NCBI RefSeq assembly: GCF_029625315.1
Contig: NZ_CP121110.1
Coordinates: forward strand, 1,851,501 to 1,915,500
Direction of reading: 5' to 3'
DNA length: 64,000 nucleotides
Source: Flavobacterium ginsengisoli
Lineage (GTDB): Bacteria; Bacteroidota; Bacteroidia; Flavobacteriales; Flavobacteriaceae
Positions 41,059 to 50,482 of this stretch are shown here, piece after piece (position 1 is the stretch's first letter; every line of letters starts with the position of its first letter). Below the pieces are notes generated by a model. It had not been told where the DNA came from and ran no database searches. It saw only the letters and a program-made list of their open reading frames with translations. Made by a program: the position numbers and the translations under genes.

Positions 41059-42974
41059 TTACCTCAAATCGATTTCTACTTTAGCAATAATGATTTCTTT
41101 ATATAACTCATCTTCTTCTTTTTTCTTGCATTTATAAAGCACTTCTTCCATGTTTTCGAACTTATCGGCATAAACATAGTACGAAAGACTATTGATATTG
41201 AAAAAGAAACTAGCGTTAAATTCGCCAGAATCAATGAGTTTCATTATGAGCTTATCGCGGTCAACTGCGTCTGTAAATATACCTAAAACTAAGTAATACC
41301 CGTTTGAAACTTCTCTAAGATTATCATAAACTTCTACTTTTACAGTTTTGTCAGTTCTTAAAGGATTGTCTTTCAATTCCTGTTTCATTTCTTCTAATGA
41401 AATTATTTTTGAATTTTCAGCGGTATTATTTTTCTTCTGTTTTTTAACCGCTTCGTCTTGGTATTTCTTTAATTTCACCAAAGCCAGTTTATCATCAAAT
41501 TTTCTCGCTTCCATACTATAATAAGAGGCTTTGCTGATATGTCTTTTTACTTCAATTTTTTTCTGAGTATCCAAAGAATCTATTTTTGCAATCAAAAGCT
41601 GATTTTGCTTATCTCCCTGCTCCTGCTCTATTTTATATTTTTTTATTTCTTCTAAAGATAAACGCTGCTGCAGAGATGTTGTATTATTATTTTTTTCGCT
41701 TTCGCGGATTTTCTTCTTATACTCCTGATTTTCCTCAACTGCAATTTTTTCTACTTTATTCATCAAACCAGCATAAACTTTTCTATTTTCAGCCAATTCT
41801 TTTTTCAGCTGAGACGATAATTCATTTGTTTTACTGATGCCTTCAGAAGATTGTTTTTCTAATCTTTTAGATTCTTCAACATTCAAAATATCCATTCGCT
41901 TCAATTCTTTCAAATCGTTGTTCATAGCAACAACAAGCGAATCTAATTTTGCCATTAAAATATCCTGTACATTTTTATTGGCTTCTAAAACCAAACGCAA
42001 TTTTTCAACCGAGTTTTCTTTAGAACCATTCATATCATTCAGGTTTACTTTCAAATCATTAATTTTTATAATTTTCTGATTCATTTCTTTCTGAACAACC
42101 AAACGGTCTTTCAAATCTTCAATTTCTACTGTTTTCGCTTTTGTTTTTTCAACCACAACCTGTTTTTCAGCCAAAGCGAGCATTAACTCTTCGCTTTCAT
42201 TTACTGGTTTAATTGCTCGCGGTATTAATGGCTAATTTGTTCCCGACAATTAATCCGTTTACAATTTCTGGATTTTGAGATTCTAATTGATCAATTGAAA
42301 TTCCGTATTTCTTTGCAATCGAAAATTTGGTTTCTTTTGGTTCAACGACATGGAAAACCGTTTCCTGATTGATGACACGAACTCTTCCGTCTAACGTTTT
42401 TCTTTTGTTTGGAATTGAAATGGTCTGTCCAATTTGCAATCCGTTAATTAAAATATCCTTATTTAGGTTTTCTAAATCCTCAACCGAAACATTGTATTGT
42501 CTTGCAATGCTAAATAAAGATTCTTTGGCTACAACTTGATGTGTACTTTTTGAAGAAACCGCAACTTCAGATTTGGTCGCACTATCTGAATTTTGAGGAA
42601 TTATTAACTCTTGACCGATTTGAAGTCCGCCTGCCAAAATTTCCTGATTAGCATTCTGAAGTGCTTCAACTGAAACATGATATTGTTTTGACAAACCAAA
42701 CAATGTTTCTTTCGGTGCAACAATATGGGTTTGCTCGCTTTGAAGTTGTGTTTTCTGAGTGGTGAATTGGAATCTTTAAAACCTGATTGTCTTTGATTCC
42801 GTTTTGTGATTCGGGGTTGAGTTTGTAAATCTCCTCGATAGAAACCTTATACTTTTGGGCAATAAAATAAGCGGTTTCACCTTTTTGAATCTTGTGCTCG
42901 ATAATTGAATCTTGCGCAGTTATTTTGTTAAAAGACAAAATAAACACAAGAGAAATTGTTAAAAGTTCTCTCAT
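41059..42974 (-). CDS. LysM-repeat protein with coiled coil and SPOR-like C-terminus, two frameshifts
   Basis: The corrected length is 637 residues. A signal peptide is followed by four LysM domains (HKIQKGETAYFIAQKYKVS; HIVAPKETLFGLSKQYHVS; HQVVAKESLFSIARQYNVS; HVVEPKETKFSIAKKYGIS). Then come a long Lys/Glu-rich coiled coil and a C-terminal segment NGYYLVLGIFTDAVDRDKL resembling a SPOR peptidoglycan-binding domain. The frame breaks at 42733-42738 and 42215-42220. Coding GCGAGC is GCAGC plus a G in both, and correction gives TTSKQQTHIVAP and INTAAIKPVNES. As sequenced it falls into 42666-42974, 42209-42703 and 41059-42183. GCGAGC at 42175-42180 is in frame and natural. Confidence 0.85.
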
Positions 42975-42988
42975 AAATAGTAGGTTAT

Positions 42989-43023
42989 AAAAAATTAAGG
43001 CCTTACAAATGTAAGACCTTAAT
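42989..43023 (-). terminator. Terminator after guaA
   Basis: ATTAAGGCCTTAC (42994-43006) pairs with GTAAGACCTTAAT (43011-43023) with one mismatch. On the minus strand a T run follows. It separates guaA from the LysM genes. Confidence 0.65.
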
Positions 43024-43037
43024 TTTAAATTATGCTA

Positions 43038-44568
43038 CTATTCCCACTCAATTGTTGCAGGTGGTTTTGAACTAATATCGTAAACTACACGATTCACGCC
43101 TTTTACTTTATTGATGATATCATTTGACACTTTCATCAAGAAATCGTAAGGTAAATGAACCCAGTCAGCAGTCATACCGTCTGTCGATTCTACAGCTCTA
43201 AGCGCTACTACTTTTTCGTAAGTACGCTCATCACCCATAACACCAACACTGTTTACAGGAAGCAAAATTGCTCCAGCCTGCCAAACTTTATCGTATAATC
43301 CCCAAGATTTTAATCCTTCGATAAATACAGAATCTACATCTTGTAAAATCTGTACTTTCTCTGGAGTAATATCTCCTAAAATTCTAATTGATAATCCTGG
43401 TCCTGGGAAAGGGTGTCTTCCTAATAATTCAGGATCTATTCCTAATGTAGCTCCTACTCTTCTCACTTCGTCTTTGAAAAGCATTCTAAGCGGTTCTACA
43501 ATTTTTAATTTCATATAATCTGGCAATCCACCAACGTTGTGGTGAGATTTAATAGTTGCAGATGGTCCTTTTACCGAAACAGACTCGATAACGTCTGGGT
43601 AAATAGTTCCTTGTGCTAACCATTTTACGTCTTCTAATAAGTGTGATTCATCATCAAAAACTTCGATAAATACACGACCGATTGTTTTACGTTTTGTTTC
43701 TGGATCACTAATTCCAGCTAATTCGCCAAGGAAACGATCTCCAGCATCTACACCTTTTACGTTCAATCCCATTCCTTTGTATTGATCTAATACATTTTGG
43801 AATTCGTTTTTACGAAGTAAACCGTTATTAACGAAGATGCAATATAAATTTTGTCCGATTGCTTTGTTTAATAAAACTGCTCGCTACAGTAGAATCTACT
43901 CCTCCAGATAAACCAAGAACTACTTTGTCGTTTCCTAATTTCTCTTTTAATTCTGCTACCATTTCGTCAACGAAAGCATTTGGAGTAAAGTTTTGAGGAA
44001 CTTCAGCAATTTTAACTAAGAAGTTTTCCAGCATTTTCTTTCCATCTGTTGAATGGTAAACCTCTGGATGGTATTGAATTGCATAAGTAGTTTCGCCTTC
44101 AATTTTGTAAGTCGCAAATTCTACATCATGTGTGCTTGCAAGCTTTACAGCATTTGTTGGAAGCGCTTTGATACTATCGCTATGGCTCATCCAAACTTGG
44201 CTATTTTCTGAAACTCCTTCAAAGAAAGTTTCGCCTTCTTTAATATAAGACAAGTTTGCTCTACCGTATTCTCTTGTGTTTGAAGCGACAACTTCTCCAC
44301 CACTAAAGTGTGCTAAATATTGTGCTCCGTAACAAACAGCAAGTAAAGGCATTTTACCTCTAATTTGCGATAAATCAGGATGCGGTGCATCTTCTCCTCT
44401 AACAGAGAAAGGACTTCCTCCTAAAATTACGGCTTTATAACTTGATAAATCACTTGGAATGTGATTGTAAGGAAAAATTTCGCAGAATATATTTAATTCG
44501 CGAACTCTACGCGCAATAAGCTGAGTATATTGCGACCCGAAATCTAAAATAAGTACGTTGTGTTGCAT
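43038..44568 (-). CDS. guaA: GMP synthase (glutamine-hydrolysing) GuaA, frameshifted
   Basis: GuaA converts XMP to GMP using glutamine and ATP. The glutamine amidotransferase domain has [14 protein letters not shown] with the Cys nucleophile. The PP-loop is [12 protein letters not shown], and the end PATIEWE is the conserved GMP synthase terminus. The frame breaks at 43879-43884, just after the PP-loop: coding GCGAGC is GCAGC plus a G. Correction gives [20 protein letters not shown] and 509 residues, the expected length. As sequenced the pieces are 43828-44574 and 43038-43772, and neither would make GMP. GuaA is needed for de novo guanine nucleotide synthesis, so a true break is unlikely. I chose the ATG at 44568 over the TTG at 44574. 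Confidence 0.93.
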
Positions 44569-44571
44569 GCG

Positions 44572-44579
44572 CAAAAGTA
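44572..44579 (-). promoter_or_regulatory. -7 promoter box abutting guaA
   Basis: The minus strand reads TACTTTTG, matching TANNTTTG, only three bases before the guaA ATG (44568). The transcript would start at or just inside the start codon, giving a leaderless mRNA. I see no good -33 TTG in the AT-rich sequence upstream. Confidence 0.5.
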
Positions 44580-44762
44580 CTTTTTATATTTGAAATTGAA
44601 AAATTGATTTTTGATTTTTTTTCTGAAAGATCTTCAACCTGCAAAACATCTAAAAAAATATCGAAAATTGCATTCCTCATTCGATAAAAACATTAAGTTT
44701 TCTTTTCAATTTATTTAAGATTAAAATGGGATATAGCTCGTTTAAAGTGTTAAAATAATTGC

Positions 44763-44770
44763 TATATTTG
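44763..44770 (+). promoter_or_regulatory. -7 promoter box of the efflux operon
   Basis: TATATTTG matches TANNTTTG and lies 146 bases before the TolC-like ATG, in the 347-base gap after guaA. No clear -33 TTG is seen. The rest of the gap shows no gene. Confidence 0.45.
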
Positions 44771-44915
44771 ATATGGTTATTCGTTTTAGCTACCAATATT
44801 ATGGATAACAAACCCAATCCCACCTTTAAATCAAATTCTTAATACGCTTAAAGCATTTTATTATCTTAAGTCTCAGGTTATAATTTATTTTTTTTAATTT
44901 AAATTAAATTCAAGT

Positions 44916-46260
44916 ATGAGGTCATTTATGATAAATACTTTAAAGGTAATTTTGATTTTTCAGTGCGTGCAGATTACAGCACAAACAACTGAACAAAACC
45001 AATTGCCTGAAGTATGGAATCTTGAACAATGTATTGCTTATGCAAAGCGACAGAAACATTCAAATTAATACCTTACGGCTCACTACTAAATCGACAGAAC
45101 AGGATTTACTATTGTCGAAAGTCGCAAAGTTTCCTAATCTTTTAGGAAATGCTTCGCAAACTTTTAATAATGCAAAAAATGCTGATTTAGTAGTAGGAGG
45201 TTTTCAGTCCCAATCAAGTTTTGCGGGCAATTACTCATTAGGGTCATCTATGGTGCTGTATAATGGTGGTTATTTAAATAATGACATAAAACAGAAAGAT
45301 CTCTATATCAAATCTGCGCAATTTAATGCCGAAGTCTGCCGAAAATGATATTACCATTCAAATTACACAAGCTTATCTAACCATTTTGTTAGCAAAGGAA
45401 AACAGTGTGTACCTAAACGAGATTCTCGAAACTTCGAAAGCGCAACTGAAACTAGGAGAATTAAAATACAATGCAGGAAGTATTGCTAAGAAAGATTATG
45501 TTTTACTAAAAGCACAATTGGCAACAGATAATTTTAATCTGATTACCTCGCAAAATACCGAACGTCAAAATGTTTTAACCCTAAAGCAATTATTGCGAGC
45601 TTCCGTCAGGATATGAGTTAAACATCAAAAAACCAGAAGTTCTGGACGCTACCCTACCCGTAGTTAACCTTGAAGAAGCTCAAAAAATAGCCTTAGAACA
45701 AAGACCAGAAGTAAAAAGCAGTTTGATAGAAAAAGAAGTCGCCGATCTGCAATTACAAAAATCTAAAGCTAGTTTTCTGCCTACACTTAGTGCAAGCGGA
45801 ACTTTGGCTTCAGGGTATTCAGACAATCAAAAAACACCATATCCGACTCAAATAGACAACAACTTTTATCAGCGTTTGGGGCTTTCTTTAACAGTTCCAA
45901 TATTCAATAACCGAATAGCGAAAACAGGAATCGAAAAATCAAAAATTGCTATCGATCAGTCCAAACTTAATGTTACCAATACAGAAACAGTATTATCGCA
46001 AAAAGTAGAACAGGCTTATATTAATGTACTCAATGCACAATCTCAATATACAGCAGACACAGGAACAACTTGATGCCAATACCGAAAATTATCGAATTGC
46101 AAACGAACAATTGCGATTAGGAGGCATTAGCACTGTAGATTATTTGCTCGAAAAAAATTTATATGTTCAGGCATTTCAAAATTTCATTCAGGCAAAATAC
46201 AATTCTGTTGTAAGCTTAAAAATATACGATTTCTATAAAGGTGATCCAATCAAACTATAA
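44916..46260 (+). CDS. TolC-like outer-membrane efflux protein, four frameshifts
   Basis: This is the outer-membrane channel of a tripartite efflux pump. The signal peptide ends near VQITAQ. TolC-type features include LEQCIAYAK at the mature N-terminus, ITQAYLTILLAKE, and the repeat-like QLDANTENYRIANEQLRLGG. Four +1 shifts occur. Three are at GCWGC-like sites: 45334-45339 (GTCTGC), 45595-45600 (GCGAGC, restores KQLLQLPSGYEL) and 46053-46058 (GCAGAC, restores QYTAAQEQLDAN). The first lies in 45044-45056 and its exact base is unclear (AKRQNIQI or AKHRNIQI). Corrected length is 446 residues. Choosing ATG 44916 over 44928 is uncertain. Confidence 0.85.
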
Positions 46261-46270
46261 AAAGAGCAAA

Positions 46271-47540
46271 ATGAAAAAAAGTAAATTAGCAATTCTCATC
46301 ATCATTGGAGTTTTACTCGTAGGATCTATAGCATATTTTATTTTTCATAAAGATGGTAATAAAGTAGAACTGATTACAGAAAAACCGCATTACGGAGATA
46401 TCGCAACAAGTGTAACCGCAACTGGAAAAATACAGCCTGTAGATACCGTTGCAGTAGGAACGCAAGTTTCGGGAACCATCCAAAAAGTATTTGTTGATTT
46501 TAATTCAGTTGTAAAGAAAGGACAGCTGTTGGCGCAAATAGACCAGTCTCTTTTTCTAGCCCAGGTACAGCAAATTGCTTGCTAATTTGCAATTATCAAA
46601 AAACAACCTTGGTTACCAGCAATCCAATTTCAACAGACAAAATGAATTGTATAAAGCAGGTGGAATTAGTAGGGCTGATTATGAAACCGCAAAAAACCTT
46701 TATGACGTTGCGAAAGACAATGTAAACAGTGTCGCAGCGCAATTGCGTTCTGCAGAAAAGAACCTTTCGTACACCAATATTTATTCACCTATTGATGGAA
46801 CTGTTTTATCTAGAAAAGTAAGCGAAGGGCAAACCGTTGCGGCGAGTCTTAATACGCCTACCTTATTTAGCATTGCTAAAGATCTAAGCAAAATGCAGGT
46901 TCGGGCATCTGTCGATGAAGCCGATGTCGGCAATGTAAAAGTGGGAGAAAATGCCACTTTTACCGTAGATGCTTTTCCCGATGATGTCTTTAAAGGAACT
47001 GTAATCGAAATACGTTTGGAACCCACTATTTCGTCAAATGTTGTTACGTATACTACCATTATCAATGCTCCAAATGATGATTTAAAATTAAAACCTGGAA
47101 TGACAGCTAATATTATTATTTATACCAATGAAGTAAAAAACACCTTGCTTATTCCAGCAAAAGCCATTGCTTTCCAGCCTGATTCTACATTAGAAAAACA
47201 GTTTAAAATAAGGAAACTGTCTTTACGAAATCACAAAGGCGAACACAAAGGCAAAAATGGAAATAAATATGGTGGTAATTCAGGATTAAATAATAAAACT
47301 CTCGACACTATTGACCATAAAAAAGCAATTGTATGGAAAAAAGTAGGCGATTCGATAATTCCAAAACATATACGAATAGGATTAGATGATGATATTAATG
47401 TTCAAGTCATTAGAGGATTAACAGCTCAAGATGAAATCATTACGGGAGTAAATGCATTAAAACAAACTAAAGGCGCTAAATCAACAGAATCAAGTCCGTT
47501 TATGCCAAAACGAGGCGGCGGCGGAGGAAGAAGACAATAG
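46271..47540 (+). CDS. MacA-like periplasmic adaptor (HlyD family), frameshifted
   Basis: The corrected length is 422 residues. An N-terminal membrane anchor (LAILIIIGVLLVGSIAYFIF) is followed by the lipoyl-like half (IQPVDTVAVGTQVSGTIQKV), a hairpin and the second half (IYSPIDGTVLSRKVSEGQTV). The C-terminus is Gly/Arg-rich (KRGGGGGRRQ). It bridges the MacB transporter and the TolC channel. The frame breaks at 46577-46582 (GCTTGC). Removing one T gives QVQQIAANLQLSKNNLGYQ. The start is the ATG at 46271, ten bases after the TolC-like stop. GCAGC near 46735 is intact. Confidence 0.88.
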
Positions 47541-47566
47541 CAACAAACCACACAAAAGCAATTGTA

Positions 47567-48328
47567 ATGAAAAAAAAGATTCTTGAAATACAAGACCTTA
47601 AAAGAGAATTCACCATGGGATCTGAAACCGTAAGAGCTTTAAAAGGCGTTTCTTTTGATGTCATGGAAGGTGAATTTATTACCATTATGGGAAGCAGTGG
47701 TTCTGGAAAAACAACTATGCTTAATATTTTGGGATGTTTGGACAAACCATCAGACGGGAATTATATACTCGATGGAGTCAATGTCAAATCATTATCCAAA
47801 ACTGAACTGGCGGCTTTACGAAACACTAAAATTGGTTTTATTTTTCAGTCCTATAATCTTTTAGCACGCACTTCGGCAATAGAGAATGTTGAATTGCCAT
47901 TATTATATAATTCTAAAGTCTCTGCAAAAGAAAGGCGAGAAAGAGCTATAAATGCTTTAGAAGCTGTAAAGTTAGCTGATCGATTAGATCACTTTCCAAA
48001 TCAGCTTTCGGGCGGACAACAGCAGCGTGTTGCCATTGCCAGAGCTCTAGTAAATGACCCAGTGATGATACTTGCAGATGAAGCTACAGGAAACCTCGAC
48101 ACCAGAACTTCATACGAAATCATGGCGCTAATTCAAGAATTGAATTCGAAAGGAAAAACGATAATTTTTGTAACTCATGAACCCGATATCGCGGCCTTTA
48201 GCAGTAGAACTGTAACACTTCGCGACGGAAGGATAACGAAAGACTTTAATAACCAAAACATAAAATCGGCCGTACAAATGCTAGCCGATTTTCATGTAGA
48301 CGAAGATTATAAATATGAAAATAGCTAA
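47567..48328 (+). CDS. MacB-like ABC transporter ATP-binding protein
   Basis: The 253-residue ATPase has Walker [10 protein letters not shown], the signature [15 protein letters not shown] and Walker [14 protein letters not shown]. It belongs to the LolD/MacB class ([19 protein letters not shown]). It overlaps the start of the permease gene by 14 bases, so the two are translationally coupled. In classical MacB the ATPase and permease are one chain; here they are separate, as is common in Bacteroidota. The frame is intact. Confidence 0.93.
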   Translation: MKKKILEIQDLKREFTMGSETVRALKGVSFDVMEGEFITIMGSSGSGKTTMLNILGCLDKPSDGNYILDGVNVKSLSKTELAALRNTKIGFIFQSYNLLARTSAIENVELPLLYNSKVSAKERRERAINALEAVKLADRLDHFPNQLSGGQQQRVAIARALVNDPVMILADEATGNLDTRTSYEIMALIQELNSKGKTIIFVTHEPDIAAFSSRTVTLRDGRITKDFNNQNIKSAVQMLADFHVDEDYKYENS

Positions 48329-49534
48329 TCTTTTTCTAATCGCCTTAAAAGCGCTTCGACGCAATAAACTTCGTGCATTATTAACCATGCTCGGAATTAT
48401 TATTGGTGTTGGCTCTGTAATTGCAATGGTTGCAATTGGTCAGGGATCAAAAAAAGCATTCAGGATCAGTTGTCTAGTATGGGATCTAATATGATTACCA
48501 TTAGACCAAATAGCAATGTATCGGCAGGAGCACGTTTAGATATTTCGAGCGTTCAGACCTTGACACTTAGTGATGTTGAAGCACTTAAAAAAGAGTCAAA
48601 ACATTTAAATGCAATTTCTCCTGCAGTTTCCAGCAAAGGTCAGGCAATTAATGGTGCGCTAAACTGGCCAACGAGTATGCAAGGCGTGAGTGTTGATTAT
48701 CTTAAAATTAGAGACTGGCCACTTAAGGAAGGAATTATTTTTAGAGAATCTGATATTCATACCGCAAATAAAGTCTGCTTAATTGGACAAACCGTTGTAG
48801 ACAATATATTTCCGTATGGAGTAAATCCTATTGGGCAAATCATTCGGTTTAATAAAATTCCGTTTCGAATTATTGGAGTTTTACAATCAAAAGGAGAAAA
48901 TGCATTTGGGCAGGATCAAGACGATATTATTATTGCGCCTTATACCACAGTACAAAAAAGAATAACAAACTCTATTTATCTCCAAAATATTTATGCATCA
49001 ACAACAGACGAAAGTCAAACACAATTGGCAACAGATGAAATCGAGCAAATTATGCGCACAGCACATCGATTAAAAGCCAATGACGACGATGATTTCTCTG
49101 TACGAACACAAGCGGAATTAATCAACACTTTTAGTTCAACAAGTCAACTACTAACAGTATTGTTAACTGCAATATCGGGAATTTCGCTCTTGATTGGAGG
49201 AATAGGCATTATGAATATTATGTATGTTTCGGTTACAGAACGAACCAAAGAAATCGGTTTGCGTATGTCTATTGGTGCAAACGGAAGAGATATTTTATTA
49301 CAATTTTTAGTGGAAGCAATTTTAATCAGCTTAACTGGAGGATTAATTGGAATAGTTTTAGGAATTATAGCGTCAGAATTGATACAATACTTTCTACAAT
49401 GGCCTACTCTAATTTCCGAATCTTCTGTAATACTTTCATTTTTAGTTTGTGCTATCACAGGTATTTTCTTTGGTTATTATCCTGCATTAAAAGCGTCAAA
49501 ATTAGATCCAATAGAAGCATTGCATTATGAATAG
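48315..49534 (+). CDS. MacB-like ABC transporter permease, frameshifted in a poly-A run
   Basis: The corrected length is 406 residues. The N-terminal helix ([20 protein letters not shown]) is followed by a large periplasmic MacB_PCD domain. Three C-terminal helices include the FtsX-type segment [25 protein letters not shown]. The run at 48449-48455 has seven A. Eight would give [20 protein letters not shown] and join the short N-terminal frame to 48470-49534. Unlike most lesions here this is a deletion in a homopolymer. The pump exports macrolides, peptides or signal molecules in other bacteria; the cargo is unknown. Confidence 0.88.
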
Positions 49535-49673
49535 TTTTTTTTTAAGTTGCTAAGATTCTAAGCTACTAAGTTTTTTTTCTGATCTTAGGGAAAAACTTAG
49601 TGAATTAATACCTTCGCAAAAAATCCAAGCGTTACAAAAAATCGTATCTACACAAAACCATTTTAATTTAACT
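49535..49673. repeat. 'ttgctaagattctaag' degenerate repeats
   Basis: Short imperfect copies of 'ttgctaagattctaagctactaag' and its inverse 'gatcttagggaaaaacttag' lie here and again near 50202-50240 and 50310-50345. The elements flank the small lipoprotein gene on both sides. They belong to the common intergenic repeats of this group. Confidence 0.4.
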
Positions 49674-50201
49674 ATGAAATCAAAATTTATTGCCTTGACC
49701 GTTTTTTTGTCAATTTTATTTTCTTCTTGTAATACTGTAGATGACTTATTGACTTTTACTATTTCGAATAATGCTTCGATTAAAATTCAAAGCACCACTC
49801 CAATTAATCTTCCTTTAGAAATTATTACGCCAGAAGTCACAACCAATTCTTCAGCTGAATTTCAAAATAATAAAACAAAAGCAAGTTTAGTAAAAGATGT
49901 TAAAATCAAATCATTAAAACTAACAATTACAGATCCTTCAGACAAAACTTTTACGTTTTTAAAATCAATTCATCTGTATATTTCAACAGCCAATTCAGAT
50001 GAAATAGAATTAGCTTACCAAGACAATATCAACGTCTCAAGCAATACAATCGATTTGATTTGTACAGATAAGAGATTGGATGAATACATAAAAGCAGATA
50101 GCTACAAAATAAGAACACAGGTAACATTAAAAGAGACTTTAACAAAAGATGTAACGGTAAAAGCAGATGTGAAATTTAAAGTTACTGCAGATCCATTTTA
50201 A
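49674..50201 (+). CDS. Hypothetical lipoprotein
   Basis: This 175-residue protein has a signal peptide and lipobox (FLSILFSSC, Cys near residue 19). The remainder is predicted to be beta-rich (for example SLKLTITDPSDKTFTFLKS and SYKIRTQVTLKETLTKDVT), without a family I recognise. It follows the MacB operon after 139 bases but is separated by repeats, so it may be independent. A terminator lies downstream. Confidence 0.65.
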   Translation: MKSKFIALTVFLSILFSSCNTVDDLLTFTISNNASIKIQSTTPINLPLEIITPEVTTNSSAEFQNNKTKASLVKDVKIKSLKLTITDPSDKTFTFLKSIHLYISTANSDEIELAYQDNINVSSNTIDLICTDKRLDEYIKADSYKIRTQVTLKETLTKDVTVKADVKFKVTADPF

Positions 50202-50250
50202 TCTAAGACGCTAAGTTTATGAGTGACTAAGTGCATAAAATTTTAAATAT

Positions 50251-50290
50251 AAAAAGAGAGGTTCTAAAAATATTAGGATCTCTCTTTTTA
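50251..50290 (+). terminator. Terminator after the lipoprotein gene
   Basis: AAAAAGAGAGGTTCTAA (50251-50267) pairs with TTAGGATCTCTCTTTTT (50273-50289) with one mismatch, with the T run built into the stem. Confidence 0.7.
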
Positions 50291-50482
50291 TATTTTCACA
50301 AAATGAATAACTTAACACCTTAGCGACTTAGTTTCTTAACACCTTTAAAAGAAAACCAATTCTTTTCCTTAATTTTATAAGGCCCTTTACATCATTGCTT
50401 GATTTATATTAAAATATAATTATTAAGAAAGTTAATCATAACCAATGTATACTTCTGAATATTAATTTTAAAAATATAACAC

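Noticed and set aside
42175..42180. GCGAGC in the LysM/coiled-coil gene
   Set aside because: After correcting 42215-42220 the frame runs straight through this site as Met-Leu-Ala, so no base is surplus here.
44134..44143. GCTTGCAAGC in guaA
   Set aside because: It is in frame and encodes Leu-Ala-Ser within a normal GuaA sequence.
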